A stretch of 64,000 bases of DNA from Ferroplasma acidarmanus Fer1 (GTDB lineage Archaea; Thermoplasmatota; Thermoplasmata; Thermoplasmatales; Thermoplasmataceae): NCBI RefSeq assembly GCF_000152265.2, contig NC_021592.1:1674001-1738000 (forward strand). The letters are read 5' to 3'. Of the stretch, positions 43,449 to 53,095 are shown one piece after another (position 1 is the first letter of the stretch; every line of letters begins with the position of its first letter). Position numbers and translations under genes: made by a program. A model generated the notes under the pieces. That model ran no database searches, had not been told where the DNA came from, and worked only from the letters and a program-made list of their open reading frames with translations.

Positions 43449-44320
43449 GATATGCCTCTTGAACTAAGATATTCCATTGACATTTTTGACAATCCCAATT
43501 CCTTTGGCGAGTAACCGAATGAAAGTCCGATAAGCTGTGTTATGTATAGTGCAGGAAGCCTCCAGTCCTGTTTAAACTGCCTCTGTATCTTAGTCTGTGT
43601 AACATCCAGCTGCAGGTGGCAAAGTGAGCAGGGGTGAACTAATATTTCTGAACCATTGTCCCTTGCACTGCTGAGTACGTTGTTTGCCATTTTGAGTGCC
43701 ACAGTTGGGTTTGATCCCATCAGGGGAAAACCACAGCATGCTGACTTCATCGGGAAAGCTACGGGTGTTGCACCGGTTGCGGCTACAAGGTCCATTACGC
43801 TGTGTGGATTGAATGCAGATTCGAATCCCATTACATTTGATGGCCTCAACAACTGGCATCCGTAATATGTTCCAACCTTTATATTAGTTAAGGGTCTTTT
43901 TACATGTTTCCTGATGTTTTCTATTCCAACGTCCCTTATTAATACCCATATAAAGTGTTCAGATTCAACTCCGTTATCGTATTCCTCCATATTGGCGTTT
44001 TTTAATCTCTGGTCAACATCTTCTTTTAGAACAGGGTCGTTTTCATATTTGTCCACTGCAATTTTGTGTGAATTAAGGCAGACACTGCACGGAGTTGCCA
44101 TTTTGTCATACCCCATTTTTTCTACCTTCTCAAGGTTTCTAAGATTCAAAGATGTATGTGACGATTCATTTTTATCATCCATAAATCCTCCACCACAGCA
44201 GTTCCAGTCGTCAACCTCCATTAACTCAAGGTCAAGATCCTTTGCTATTAACTGTGTGGCTATATCAACATCTTTCGCTATTCCATGGGATGCACATCCC
44301 GGATAATATGCTACCTTCAT
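43445..44320 (-). CDS. CCG-domain subunit of type E succinate dehydrogenase
   Basis: The product has 291 residues and two cysteine-rich CCG domains ([10 protein letters not shown] near residues 38-47 and [12 protein letters not shown] in the second half), as in heterodisulfide reductase HdrB and Sulfolobus SdhC/SdhE. Such subunits replace the cytochrome b membrane anchors of ordinary complex II and carry iron-sulfur clusters towards the membrane quinone. It overlaps sdhB by 4 bases (ATGA) and the next small gene likewise, so translation is coupled along the unit. Confidence 0.87.
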   Translation of the reverse strand: MKVAYYPGCASHGIAKDVDIATQLIAKDLDLELMEVDDWNCCGGGFMDDKNESSHTSLNLRNLEKVEKMGYDKMATPCSVCLNSHKIAVDKYENDPVLKEDVDQRLKNANMEEYDNGVESEHFIWVLIRDVGIENIRKHVKRPLTNIKVGTYYGCQLLRPSNVMGFESAFNPHSVMDLVAATGATPVAFPMKSACCGFPLMGSNPTVALKMANNVLSSARDNGSEILVHPCSLCHLQLDVTQTKIQRQFKQDWRLPALYITQLIGLSFGYSPKELGLSKMSMEYLSSRGIS

Positions 44321-45258
44321 TTCTTTTCACCCATTAATTTTTTTATTTCATCCATATTTTTAACTTTGGAATCTTTTTCGAATGCGTATTTGAATTTGCC
44401 TGCTTTCAGCATGTCCACCGCATCTCTCATTGCTTCACCATATCCGAAACTTTTCAAAAATAGTGTTGATTCTTTTATTTTTCCTGTTGACGCTATAAGA
44501 TTTTCTATAGCATCATCATGCTTTCTCGCCGCAACTGTTATCGCAGTATTTCCTTTGTATTCATCCAGATAATTCTTTGTTTTCTTTATTGCTATTACTG
44601 GCTGTACATCCTGCGGGCACACCTCATAGCACATATAACATGATGTACATCTGTATGCACTGTCCATTAAAATGTCTAACCTTTCCTGCCTCTTTGTGTC
44701 CCTTTCATCGTCCACGAACCTGAATCCTTTTGCATGGGCAGCAGGACCAAGGAACTTTTCATCCTCCTTTACAGAAGGGCATGCAGACACGCAAAGGCCA
44801 CAGTAAATGCATTCCTCAAATTTCCATACCTCAGTCTGGTCTTCGGGAGTCATCCTCTGTTCATTTTCACCTGAAAGTACGGAATTATCGGCTACTAACC
44901 TGGGCATTACCTTGTACATCTTGTCGTAAAATACGTCTATATCTGTTATAAGGTCTCTAACTCCGGGATAATAGTCCATGCTCTCCAGATTGATTTCATT
45001 TTTTTCATCTGTAGCCTGCAATGCTATTGTCCTGCATGCCAGTGACGGGACGCCATTTATTTTCATTGAACAGCTTCCACAAACAGCCATATGGCAGGAG
45101 GCACGGTAAGCCAGGGAAGGATCCTGTTCGGATTTTATCCTTCTAAGAACCTCTGTCATCTGTGTGTATTTATCCACACTAAGTTTGTAGGACTTCCAGA
45201 ATGCACCGTCTTTCTCATTATATTTTTTAACATTCACGGTTATTTCTTTTTCTTCCAT
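44317..45258 (-). CDS. sdhB: Succinate dehydrogenase iron-sulfur subunit
   Basis: The product has 313 residues. An N-terminal plant-ferredoxin-like domain binds a [2Fe-2S] cluster through CHMAVCGSC and a distal Cys (LAC). A C-terminal domain binds two further clusters through [12 protein letters not shown] and [12 protein letters not shown]. The second set retains four Cys, as in enzymes that carry an additional [4Fe-4S] in place of [3Fe-4S]. It passes electrons from SdhA to the CCG-domain subunit. Its ATG directly abuts the sdhA stop codon. Confidence 0.93.
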   Translation of the reverse strand: MEEKEITVNVKKYNEKDGAFWKSYKLSVDKYTQMTEVLRRIKSEQDPSLAYRASCHMAVCGSCSMKINGVPSLACRTIALQATDEKNEINLESMDYYPGVRDLITDIDVFYDKMYKVMPRLVADNSVLSGENEQRMTPEDQTEVWKFEECIYCGLCVSACPSVKEDEKFLGPAAHAKGFRFVDDERDTKRQERLDILMDSAYRCTSCYMCYEVCPQDVQPVIAIKKTKNYLDEYKGNTAITVAARKHDDAIENLIASTGKIKESTLFLKSFGYGEAMRDAVDMLKAGKFKYAFEKDSKVKNMDEIKKLMGEKK

Positions 45259-46953
45259 TTAATACACCCTCGGTTCAGGTTTCCACCTTGTATACGTAAC
45301 AGGCTTGTAGGATATTTTTATTTCATCTCCGGCAAGATATGTTATGGTATGCTTCATCCAGTCCTTATCATTCCTTTCAGGGAAATCATCCCTGAAATGT
45401 GCACCCCTTGTTTCTGTCCTGTTCAATGCTCCAGTAGCCATAGCATATGCAACATCAATCATATTCCTTGTTTCCAGGGCATTGAATAGTTCGGTGTTGT
45501 AATTTGTGGATTTGTCCGTAACATACATAGACCTTGATCTTGTTCTCAGATCTTTTATCTTTGAAATAGCCTGTGCAAGTTTGTCATTGTCCCTGAATAT
45601 GCCAACGTTGTCCCACATGATATCCCTGAGTTCCTCTGTCAGGACGCCGAAATGTTCACCGCTTTCTCTCTTTATATAGGCATAGGCATTATCTACCAGC
45701 TTGTCCACGTCACTGTTTGACTCTATTTTTTTATGGGATTTAAGGTATTCTACCATGGCATTTCCAGTTTCCCTTCCATATACAAGGGTTTCCAGAAGTG
45801 AATTTGAACCCAGCCTGTTAGCACCATGCACAGAAACACACGCAGCTTCTCCTGCGGCAAATACACCTTTCAGGTCATGGTTTGTTCCTGTTATGTCAAC
45901 ATCTATGCCACCCATGAAGTAATGCTGTGCCGGCCTTACCGGTATCATCTCTTCAGCAGCATCCACGCCGGAGAAGTTCTTTGCTGCATCGTATGCCAGT
46001 GTTAATCTTTCCAGGATATATTTCTTTCCCAGATGCCTGAGATCAAGGCCTAAATATCCGCCTTCGAATCCTCTCCCCTCACGGATTTCAATTGCCATGG
46101 ACCTGGAAACAATGTCCCTTGGTGCAAGGTCAAATTTATGGGGCGCATAGCGTGCCATGAATCTTTCTCCCTTGTTATTTTTCAATATTGCACCCTCAGC
46201 CCTTGCTGCTTCGCTAATTAATATATCGGATGGATAAAGACCGGTTGGATGGAACTGTACGAATTCCGGGTCTTTAAGTGCCACACCGGATCTCAATGCT
46301 ATGCCATGCCCATCGCCGGTGTTGATGTAACTGTTTGTTGAATGTTTATACATCATGCCTATTCCGCCGGATGCTATAAGCAATGCCCTTGATTTCAGGT
46401 ATATGGGGTCAAGCGTTTTCATTTCCATTGCTACTAGCCCATTTACACTATCGCCTTCTCTTGCAATGTCAAGAACATAATATTCATTGTAAAAATCAAT
46501 ATTCTTAAATCCCGTTGAATGCTCGAAAAGGGTATGCAGCAATGCCATTCCGGTTTTATCTGCAATAAATCTTGTCCTTGGATAGGTTTGCCCTCCAAAA
46601 TACCTTAATGCTATCCTTCCATCGGGCTGCCTGTTAAAAGGAGCTCCCCATGCATCCAGCAAATTAACTATTTCTCCAGACTTTTTGGACAGCAATTCAG
46701 CAGCATCCTGATCTACCAGATAATCTCCTCCCTTGACCTCGTCATAGGACATAAAATCAGGATCATCATTCGGGTCAGAATTACCCATAATGTAGGCTGC
46801 TATGCCTCCTTCTGCAGCTGAAGAATGTGAACGTGTTGGAAAAACCTTCGAAACTACAGCAACAGTAAAACCGCCTGCCGCAACCATATTGGCAGCCATT
46901 AATCCGGCTAGCCCACCTCCTAAAATAACTGCATCATATTCTTTTTTTTCCAT
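45259..46953 (-). CDS. sdhA: Succinate dehydrogenase flavoprotein subunit
   Basis: The product has 564 residues. It shows the FAD-binding loop [10 protein letters not shown], the His that binds FAD covalently in [12 protein letters not shown], and catalytic residues in HPTG and [10 protein letters not shown]. It oxidises succinate to fumarate. It is the first gene of a four-gene unit (sdhA, sdhB, CCG subunit, small subunit). A TATA-like stretch lies about 21-25 bases upstream of the ATG, so the transcript is probably leaderless. Confidence 0.95.
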   Translation of the reverse strand: MEKKEYDAVILGGGLAGLMAANMVAAGGFTVAVVSKVFPTRSHSSAAEGGIAAYIMGNSDPNDDPDFMSYDEVKGGDYLVDQDAAELLSKKSGEIVNLLDAWGAPFNRQPDGRIALRYFGGQTYPRTRFIADKTGMALLHTLFEHSTGFKNIDFYNEYYVLDIAREGDSVNGLVAMEMKTLDPIYLKSRALLIASGGIGMMYKHSTNSYINTGDGHGIALRSGVALKDPEFVQFHPTGLYPSDILISEAARAEGAILKNNKGERFMARYAPHKFDLAPRDIVSRSMAIEIREGRGFEGGYLGLDLRHLGKKYILERLTLAYDAAKNFSGVDAAEEMIPVRPAQHYFMGGIDVDITGTNHDLKGVFAAGEAACVSVHGANRLGSNSLLETLVYGRETGNAMVEYLKSHKKIESNSDVDKLVDNAYAYIKRESGEHFGVLTEELRDIMWDNVGIFRDNDKLAQAISKIKDLRTRSRSMYVTDKSTNYNTELFNALETRNMIDVAYAMATGALNRTETRGAHFRDDFPERNDKDWMKHTITYLAGDEIKISYKPVTYTRWKPEPRVY

Positions 46954-47030
46954 GAAATTATCACCAGTATATATTTTTTATGTAATGTTATAATGAAATA
47001 AAATATAATATTTTTGTTTTATACGAATTA

Positions 47031-47999
47031 TCAGTGTGATGCGAAGTAATCATCTGCAAGTTTGTTGTTTTTCTTTACAGATTCTACGCTCTTCATCCAT
47101 TCCTTTGCATCGGCTTCACTGAATTTTAAATCATATATTTCCTCAACGCCATTCTTTCCAATTTTTATTGGCACTCCGATAAAGGCGTTGCTGACTTTAT
47201 AATTTTCAGCGTGTTTTCCTGTAAGGTATGCTGCACATGGAATTACCCTGTGTTGATCGTTAACTACAGACTCAACCATTACAGAAATGGATATTGATGG
47301 TGCATAGAATGCTGTTCCTGTTTTGTAAAGGTTAAGTATCTCTCCCCCTCCAAATCTGGTTCTTTTAATGATTTCCTGTATTTTCTCTTCGCTAAGAAGA
47401 TCAGATATGGGTATTCCTGAAACACTGGAGTAATGTATAAACGGAACCATATCGTCACCATGCCCACCTATTACGAAAGCATTTACATCCCTTACAGATA
47501 CATTAAGTGCTTCAGCCAGGAAAGTCCTGAATCTGGAACTGTCCAGCGACCCGCCCAATCCTATTATTCTCTCTGGGCTAATTCCGGATGCTTTCTGCAA
47601 TGCGTATGCCATTATATCTGCTGGATTTGTTACAGCAACTATTATTGAATCCGGTGAATATTTCTTTATCTGTTCCCCAACATCCTTCATTATTCCTATA
47701 TTCTTTACCAGAAGATCGTCCCTGCTCATTCCTGGCCTTCTTGCAAGCCCGGCTGTAACTACTATTACATCTGAACCTTTTAAATTTGCATATTCCTTAG
47801 GGTCCTGGGTGCAAAATCCCTGCAATTTGCAATCAAAGCCAAAATGTGGTGCTCCTTCCTGTATATCCAGTGCTTTTCCCTCTGCAACGCCCTCAACAAT
47901 ATCAAAAATGCTAATATCTGCGATATTCTTGATAGCCAGAACCTGTGCTACACTTGCACCTACTGCTCCTGCGCCAATAATAGAAATCTTCTTGTCCAT
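47031..47999 (-). CDS. mdh: Malate dehydrogenase
   Basis: An LDH-like malate dehydrogenase of 322 residues. The NAD-binding loop is GAGAVGASVA. The substrate-specificity loop AGLARRPGMSRDDLL carries the two arginines that select oxaloacetate/malate, and the catalytic His is in IGGHGDDMVP. It completes the malate-to-oxaloacetate step next to succinate dehydrogenase. No fumarase gene is seen nearby. It has about 75 bases to sdhA and probably its own promoter. Confidence 0.94.
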   Translation of the reverse strand: MDKKISIIGAGAVGASVAQVLAIKNIADISIFDIVEGVAEGKALDIQEGAPHFGFDCKLQGFCTQDPKEYANLKGSDVIVVTAGLARRPGMSRDDLLVKNIGIMKDVGEQIKKYSPDSIIVAVTNPADIMAYALQKASGISPERIIGLGGSLDSSRFRTFLAEALNVSVRDVNAFVIGGHGDDMVPFIHYSSVSGIPISDLLSEEKIQEIIKRTRFGGGEILNLYKTGTAFYAPSISISVMVESVVNDQHRVIPCAAYLTGKHAENYKVSNAFIGVPIKIGKNGVEEIYDLKFSEADAKEWMKSVESVKKNNKLADDYFASH

Positions 48000-48107
48000 A
48001 GATTGGTATAGCCTTTCAAATTAAATATTTTTGTATTATCCCGAAAGTATTCAAAGATATAGATACATCGGGAAAGTGTAAATATGTAATTATTATATAG
48101 TTTTATT

Positions 48108-49100
48108 ATGCTGGATTTACAGAAGTTGAGATATGGGGATGAATTATTAAAACGCGGATTTGCTAAAATGACAAAGGGAGGTGTTGTTATGGATGTTACC
48201 AATGCCGAACAGGCAAAAATTGCCGAAAAAGCAGGTGCAGTTTCCGTAATGGCACTGGAAAGGGTTCCTTCCGATATACGTGCCCAGGGTGGAGTTGCAA
48301 GGATGTCAGATCCACTTAAGGTTAAAGAAATCCTTGATTCTGTTTCTATACCTGTTATGGCTAAAGTCAGGATAGGGCATTTAAGCGAAGCTTCAATACT
48401 GGAATCACTGGGTGTTGATATGCTTGATGAGAGCGAAGTGCTCACTCCTGCAGACCCATTTTACCATATAAATAAAAAAATGTATAAAGTTCCGGTTGTA
48501 TGCGGTGCAAGGACTTTTCCAGAAGCAGTGAGAAGGATATTTGAAGGCGCAGCAATGATAAGGACGAAAGGAGAGGCCGGAACAGGAAATATAATAGAAG
48601 CAGTCAGGCATATTCGCACTGTTAACGATGGTATATACATATTGAATTCCATCACATCAGACGAAATGTACGCAGTTGCCGAAAATATATCGAAAAGCTA
48701 CACCACTTTGAGAAACCTGACAGCATCAGACCTTTACGGTGCAGATAAGGAAATGCCATATGATAATGTATATTATGGAATGGATTTCAGGGAAATATCC
48801 AATCAGATATATAAAGTTTTAAAGGAGATAAAACATTTAAAGAGGCTGCCACTGGTTAACTTTGCTGCCGGTGGAATTGCAACACCTGCCGATGCGGCAC
48901 TTATGATGAAAATGGGCATGGACGGCGTATTTGTGGGAAGTGGAATATTCAAATCCAGGGATCCACAGAAGATGGCCGAAGCAATAGTTGAAGCAACTGA
49001 AAATTATGAGGACTATAAATTGCTTTCAGATGTTTCATCCGGACTTGAGGGCATGCATGGGCTTGACATATCTGAGATAGAAAAACTTCAAAACAGATAA
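48108..49100 (+). CDS. pdxS: Pyridoxal 5'-phosphate synthase, PdxS subunit
   Basis: The (beta/alpha)8 synthase subunit, 330 residues. It makes pyridoxal 5'-phosphate from a pentose phosphate, glyceraldehyde 3-phosphate and ammonia delivered by PdxT. The family signatures [41 protein letters not shown] and the Lys region [10 protein letters not shown] are present, as is the phosphate-binding [16 protein letters not shown]. It forms a 12-mer with PdxT. The ATG lies about 22-27 bases after TTATTATATA, so it is leaderless. Confidence 0.96.
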   Translation: MLDLQKLRYGDELLKRGFAKMTKGGVVMDVTNAEQAKIAEKAGAVSVMALERVPSDIRAQGGVARMSDPLKVKEILDSVSIPVMAKVRIGHLSEASILESLGVDMLDESEVLTPADPFYHINKKMYKVPVVCGARTFPEAVRRIFEGAAMIRTKGEAGTGNIIEAVRHIRTVNDGIYILNSITSDEMYAVAENISKSYTTLRNLTASDLYGADKEMPYDNVYYGMDFREISNQIYKVLKEIKHLKRLPLVNFAAGGIATPADAALMMKMGMDGVFVGSGIFKSRDPQKMAEAIVEATENYEDYKLLSDVSSGLEGMHGLDISEIEKLQNR

Positions 49101-49117
49101 ATTATTTTTGAATATTT

Positions 49118-49690
49118 ATGAAAATCGGAATACTGGATATACAGGGAGATGTGTCTGAGCATTTCCAGATGATAAAACGATTGCCCGTGAAATACCATGC
49201 TGTTCCCATAATGGTTAAAACTGTAAATGACCTTGCTGGCATATCCGGGTTAATTATACCTGGCGGCGAAAGCACAGTTATATACATGCTTCTTAAAAAA
49301 TCAGGAATGTATGAAAAGATTGTTGAAATGGCACATTCAGGGCTTCATATTATGGGTACATGTGCAGGCGCAATACTCGTTTCCAGGGATACGGGCGACA
49401 AACAGGTAGAGGGGATGAATCTCATCGATATATCCATAAAAAGAAACGCCTATGGAAGGCAGATCAATTCATTTATACAGAAAATAAATATATCTGGAAT
49501 AGGAAACTTTGATGCAGTGTTCATCCGCGCTCCTGAGATTGAATCTACCGGGAATTCAGAAGTGCTTGGTTTAGAAAGTGGAAAACCTGTTATTGTGAGA
49601 GAGGGAAATATAATGGCTTTGACATTCCATCCGGAACTTACAGGAAATACAGGAGTCCATGAACTATTTGTTTCTGGAATCACCGGATAA
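49118..49690 (+). CDS. pdxT: Pyridoxal 5'-phosphate synthase, PdxT glutaminase
   Basis: The product has 190 residues. It hydrolyses glutamine and channels ammonia to PdxS. The class I amidotransferase triad is visible: Cys82 in GTCAGAI, and His and Glu in FHPEL near the C-terminus, plus PGGEST at 48-53. It follows pdxS after 17 bases and is certainly its partner. A run of seven T right after the stop ends the unit. Confidence 0.95.
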   Translation: MKIGILDIQGDVSEHFQMIKRLPVKYHAVPIMVKTVNDLAGISGLIIPGGESTVIYMLLKKSGMYEKIVEMAHSGLHIMGTCAGAILVSRDTGDKQVEGMNLIDISIKRNAYGRQINSFIQKINISGIGNFDAVFIRAPEIESTGNSEVLGLESGKPVIVREGNIMALTFHPELTGNTGVHELFVSGITG

Positions 49691-49697
49691 TTTTTTT
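49691..49697 (+). terminator. T-run terminator after pdxT
   Basis: Seven consecutive T directly after the stop codon. The next gene has its own TATA box, which supports an operon end here. Confidence 0.4.
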
Positions 49698-49747
49698 GCT
49701 ATTCCTATATAATATTGAATTTATACATTTAAAATCCTTAAAATTAT

Positions 49748-49972
49748 ATGCAATTATTCTATACTGAAAGCGTGGAAAATAAGCGGGTTAAAAACCTGAT
49801 AAAAGTTAATATAATAATAGGCATAATCACTGTTATAGAGGTAGTTTATGTCATATCCCATTTTAAACTTTATCTGGCAAATGCGCTTGCTATCGATATA
49901 TTATCCATCGTTCTGGGAATGTCTTTTGCTGCCACTATGTTTCTCTGGGTTGTTGGCATAACAAAGAATTAA
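49748..49972 (+). CDS. Small two-helix membrane protein
   Basis: The family is not recognised. The 74-residue protein has a charged N-terminus (about 20 residues), two hydrophobic helices (about 20-39 and 46-70) and a short tail ending in TKN. A TATA-like TTTATACATTTAAAA lies 18-31 bases upstream, so it probably has its own leaderless transcript. It resembles the protein at 10606 in size and layout. It is followed by a DUF296 gene in the same orientation. Confidence 0.55.
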   Translation: MQLFYTESVENKRVKNLIKVNIIIGIITVIEVVYVISHFKLYLANALAIDILSIVLGMSFAATMFLWVVGITKN

Positions 49973-49994
49973 TACATTTAAAGTATCTGCATTC

Positions 49995-50411
49995 ATGCAA
50001 TCTAATGCTGAAAATAATATAATAGTGGCTAAATTTGAAGCTAATGAAGATGTTCTGTCCAATTTAAATCTTCTTGTTGAAAAATACTCAATTAAAACAG
50101 GATTCATTGATATGGGCATAGGCATGATAAAAAATTTGAAAATCGGGTACTGGAATATAAACAAATACGATGAATTGTTAATAGAGGACAGATCAGAGCT
50201 TGTGGCATTCCATGGTTCAATTGCAAATGACAAAAACAGGTTTCATATACATATAGGGGTGGCAAGAAAAGACCATGGCCTTTATGGCGGGCACTTTTTC
50301 TCCGGAATTGCTGACCCATTGATGGAAGTTAAAATCACTAAATTTGATAACATAGAGTTCACCAGAAAATACAACCCTGAATCAACACTGAATGAACTGG
50401 AAATTCATTAA
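49995..50411 (+). CDS. PPC/DUF296-domain protein
   Basis: A single-domain protein of 138 residues. The PPC (DUF296) fold is recognised from TGFIDMGIGMIKN, ELVAFHGSIAND and the metal-site segment FHIHIGVARKDHGLYGGHFFSG. PPC domains form trimers; in plants they are attached to AT-hooks, while stand-alone prokaryotic members have no settled function. It lies directly before queE-folE-queD. The location suggests a role in pterin or deazapurine metabolism, but this is inference. Confidence 0.85.
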   Translation: MQSNAENNIIVAKFEANEDVLSNLNLLVEKYSIKTGFIDMGIGMIKNLKIGYWNINKYDELLIEDRSELVAFHGSIANDKNRFHIHIGVARKDHGLYGGHFFSGIADPLMEVKITKFDNIEFTRKYNPESTLNELEIH

Positions 50412-50436
50412 TAGCCCTTATTTAAGGTTTTTAAAA

Positions 50437-51081
50437 ATGTATATAAATGAAATATTTCTCAGCATTCAGGGGGAAGGTCTTTATTCCGGTGAAAAGATGG
50501 TTTTCATACGTACGGAATACTGCAACCTCAGGTGTTCATGGTGTGATACAAAGTACTCCTTTTACGAAGGAAAAGAAATGTCAATAGATGAAATAGTTGA
50601 ATCAGCCAGGAATATTAATAGTGGGCATGGAGCATCCTGGATCTGCCTGACAGGTGGAGAGCCACTACTCCAGAAGGATATTTCTGTTCTTGTGGACAGG
50701 CTTTCAGAGGAATATAATATACTGCTGGAAACTTCAGGCAGCCTGAACATAGGCCGTTTTTTGCCCAACCATGTAAAAGTTAAGAAGGACATAGATTTCA
50801 AGCTTCCATCATCGGGAATGTACAGAAAATTCAATGATAAAAATATATCATACATGGAAGAAGGCGATTATATAAAATTTGTTGTAAATGATTTAAATGA
50901 CTTCAACGTTGCAATGGAAGAAATTGAAAAGATAGGCAAAAATGTGAAAATAGTAGTACAGCCTGTATACGGCACAGACATAAAGGTGCTTGCAGATGCG
51001 TTTATTGATAAGGCACCTTCAAACGCACGGTTGATGCTTCAGGAACATAAATACATATACGGGGAAATAAGAGGGGTATAA
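50437..51081 (+). CDS. queE: 7-carboxy-7-deazaguanine synthase
   Basis: A radical SAM enzyme that converts 6-carboxytetrahydropterin to 7-carboxy-7-deazaguanine, the precursor of archaeosine and queuosine in tRNA. From the ATG at 50437 it has 214 residues, with the hallmark EIFLSIQGEG, the cluster cysteines C29, C33 and C36 (YCNLRCSWCDT), and LTGGEPLLQ. The ATG at 50437 is preferred to one at 50392, which lies inside the preceding gene and adds 15 residues with no family counterpart. folE starts immediately after its stop. Confidence 0.93.
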   Translation: MYINEIFLSIQGEGLYSGEKMVFIRTEYCNLRCSWCDTKYSFYEGKEMSIDEIVESARNINSGHGASWICLTGGEPLLQKDISVLVDRLSEEYNILLETSGSLNIGRFLPNHVKVKKDIDFKLPSSGMYRKFNDKNISYMEEGDYIKFVVNDLNDFNVAMEEIEKIGKNVKIVVQPVYGTDIKVLADAFIDKAPSNARLMLQEHKYIYGEIRGV

Positions 51082-51657
51082 ATGGAAGAAAATAGTAGAG
51101 ATATATTAAAAGAAAGCATAAAGGCTCTGGTTTACAACCTGCATGAAGAATACGGGTGGTTCAATGATGAGGAACTTAAAAATACTCCACGCCGCATTGA
51201 AAATTTCTACAGAGAATGGTACGGGGCAAGGAATTTCACTTTCACAAAATTTAAAATTACAGGGCATGAGAGCATGGTGATTGTCAAAAATATATCATTT
51301 TATTCAATGTGTTCACATCATCTCCTGCCCTTTTTCGGAAATATAAATATAGCATACCTTCCACGCCCTGCTGGATACATAGCGGGGGTGAGCAAGCTGG
51401 TACGGTCTGTAAATAAAATAGCAAGCAAACCACAGCTGCAGGAAAACATGACATCCGAAATAGTAAATTTGCTTTATGATAATTTGAACCCGCTCTTTGT
51501 CATGGTCACGGCGAAGGGGCAACATATGTGCATGATGATGAGGGGGGTTAAGCAGGAAAGTGCAACCATGGTAACTTCATCTGTAAAATATAGCGATGTG
51601 GTAAAAACTGAACTGGAATCGCTCAAGAATGAAGCATTGAAGATGATGGGTGAATAA
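51082..51657 (+). CDS. folE: GTP cyclohydrolase I (FolE type)
   Basis: It opens GTP to 7,8-dihydroneopterin triphosphate, the entry to the deazapurine and pterin pathways. The 191-residue protein has the zinc ligands in MCSHHLLPF and the downstream Cys in QHMCMMMRGV, plus PRPAGYIAGVSKLVR. Many archaea use the unrelated MptA instead, so a FolE is a bacterial-type feature. It sits between queE and queD with zero and two intervening bases, an obvious operon, preceded by an SD (GAGGGG). Confidence 0.94.
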   Translation: MEENSRDILKESIKALVYNLHEEYGWFNDEELKNTPRRIENFYREWYGARNFTFTKFKITGHESMVIVKNISFYSMCSHHLLPFFGNINIAYLPRPAGYIAGVSKLVRSVNKIASKPQLQENMTSEIVNLLYDNLNPLFVMVTAKGQHMCMMMRGVKQESATMVTSSVKYSDVVKTELESLKNEALKMMGE

Positions 51658-51659
51658 AA

Positions 51660-52133
51660 ATGTACAGGATTGAAGTTGTAGGGGCATTAAAGGGTTTAAC
51701 ATGGAGTTCTGGCCATTACGTTCCTGATAATGAAAAATGCAAAAATTTCCATGGCCACGATTATTCTATAGATGTTATAATAGACTCAGATGGTGTAAAA
51801 GCCAGTGGAATGGCAATTGATTTCACCATAGTAAAGCAGGCAATAAAGCCTGTGATAGAGAACATGGACCATAAATTCATGATACCTGAAGATGATATAA
51901 GGCAAAATGAAAACCCTGGATTTATAGATATTTATGTAAGGGGCAAATACAGGGGGACAATGTCCCGATCAGACATTTTTGCCTTTCCATATTCTGCCGA
52001 CACAGCAGAATTCATAGCAAAATACTGTTATGATAAAATATTTGCAAAACTACTGGGCCTGATGGAAAATTTCAGGTTAAAGGTTACTATCCACGAAGGG
52101 CCAGGAAATATGGCAACGTACAATGAAAATTAA
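51660..52133 (+). CDS. queD: 6-carboxytetrahydropterin synthase
   Basis: The product has 157 residues and belongs to the PTPS family. It converts dihydroneopterin triphosphate to 6-carboxytetrahydropterin. Zinc ligands are seen in SGHYVP and FHGHDY. The catalytic Cys is in NEKCKNFHGH, and further active-site residues lie in MDHKF, YSADTAEFIA and HEGPGNMATY. It completes queE-folE-queD; queC and the tRNA-guanine transglycosylase are not in this window. The gene converges with the XdhC gene with a single base between the stops. Confidence 0.93.
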   Translation: MYRIEVVGALKGLTWSSGHYVPDNEKCKNFHGHDYSIDVIIDSDGVKASGMAIDFTIVKQAIKPVIENMDHKFMIPEDDIRQNENPGFIDIYVRGKYRGTMSRSDIFAFPYSADTAEFIAKYCYDKIFAKLLGLMENFRLKVTIHEGPGNMATYNEN

Positions 52134-52134
52134 T

Positions 52135-52881
52135 TTATTGCATATGCCGTAAATTTTTCTCTTTTATGATTTCAGCAACTATGCTGATGGCAATTTCATT
52201 TATGGTAATAGCTTTTATATCTATTCCTGCAGGGCATTTTATCAGGGAGGTATCAAGTCCAGGGTTCTGATTTTTAACCTGTTCCATGTCCTTATTGAAT
52301 CTGTTTTTGCTTGAAACTATGGAGAGATACACCGGCTTATTTTTAAGAAAATGTGATATGAATTTTATTTCATTCTCGGTCTTGGTTAGAAGAACTACAA
52401 AGTCTTCACTGTAATCTTCTGACATGAGTTTTTCAGTTTCTTCTTTTTTATTTATATTTATTACAACAGGCTCCATGCCGGTATAATCCATAAGTCCCAT
52501 CATAGCTTCAAGAAGCTTATCATCATTGGATTCCACAAGCATTACTATATTACGTCGGTGTACATATGGCTCAATGAATAATTCTATCATTCCGCCACAT
52601 GTAGTATTCATGGAATAATCCGAGGTCTTGTTGTCCTTATCCAGTGCAATTTTAAGATATTTCGTTTCCTGTTTTTCAATTGAAGCATTTAATTCACCGA
52701 GAACAACCTTATCAAGGGACGGGCTTCCCAGTGTACCGTATAAAATGCTTTTGCCGGATGCGAGAATCTTAAATCCCGGTTTGGCAATTGATGACCCCGA
52801 TGTTTTAATTACAGTGGCTATTGCATAATCTTTCTTATTATTCTGCAAGCTTGTTTGAAGTGGAATTATGTCATCGTACAT
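52135..52881 (-). CDS. XdhC/CoxI-family protein
   Basis: A 248-residue protein with the N-terminal XdhC motif (ATVIKTSGSSIAKPG, then GTLGSPSLD) and CGGMIELFIEP, followed by a Rossmann-like C-terminal domain. XdhC proteins bind molybdenum cofactor and help mature molybdenum hydroxylases such as xanthine dehydrogenase or CO/aldehyde dehydrogenases. No such enzyme is encoded nearby, so its client is elsewhere in the genome. It may alternatively act on another nucleotide-bound cofactor. Confidence 0.83.
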   Translation of the reverse strand: MYDDIIPLQTSLQNNKKDYAIATVIKTSGSSIAKPGFKILASGKSILYGTLGSPSLDKVVLGELNASIEKQETKYLKIALDKDNKTSDYSMNTTCGGMIELFIEPYVHRRNIVMLVESNDDKLLEAMMGLMDYTGMEPVVININKKEETEKLMSEDYSEDFVVLLTKTENEIKFISHFLKNKPVYLSIVSSKNRFNKDMEQVKNQNPGLDTSLIKCPAGIDIKAITINEIAISIVAEIIKEKNLRHMQ

Positions 52882-53095
52882 ATTTATTTAAACGCAAACT
52901 TCCATAAAACTTTTTTCAATATGAACAGGGCAGATGCCAATTTTACCACTTATAAACTTTACTATTTATGCGCAAAAATTGTACATTATAACGGATTATA
53001 GTCAATTAATAAGTATATATCTGGATAGTATTTTAAATTTTGCCGTTATGTATGCAACTACATAACATATATGGGTTAAATTGTAATTCATTATC

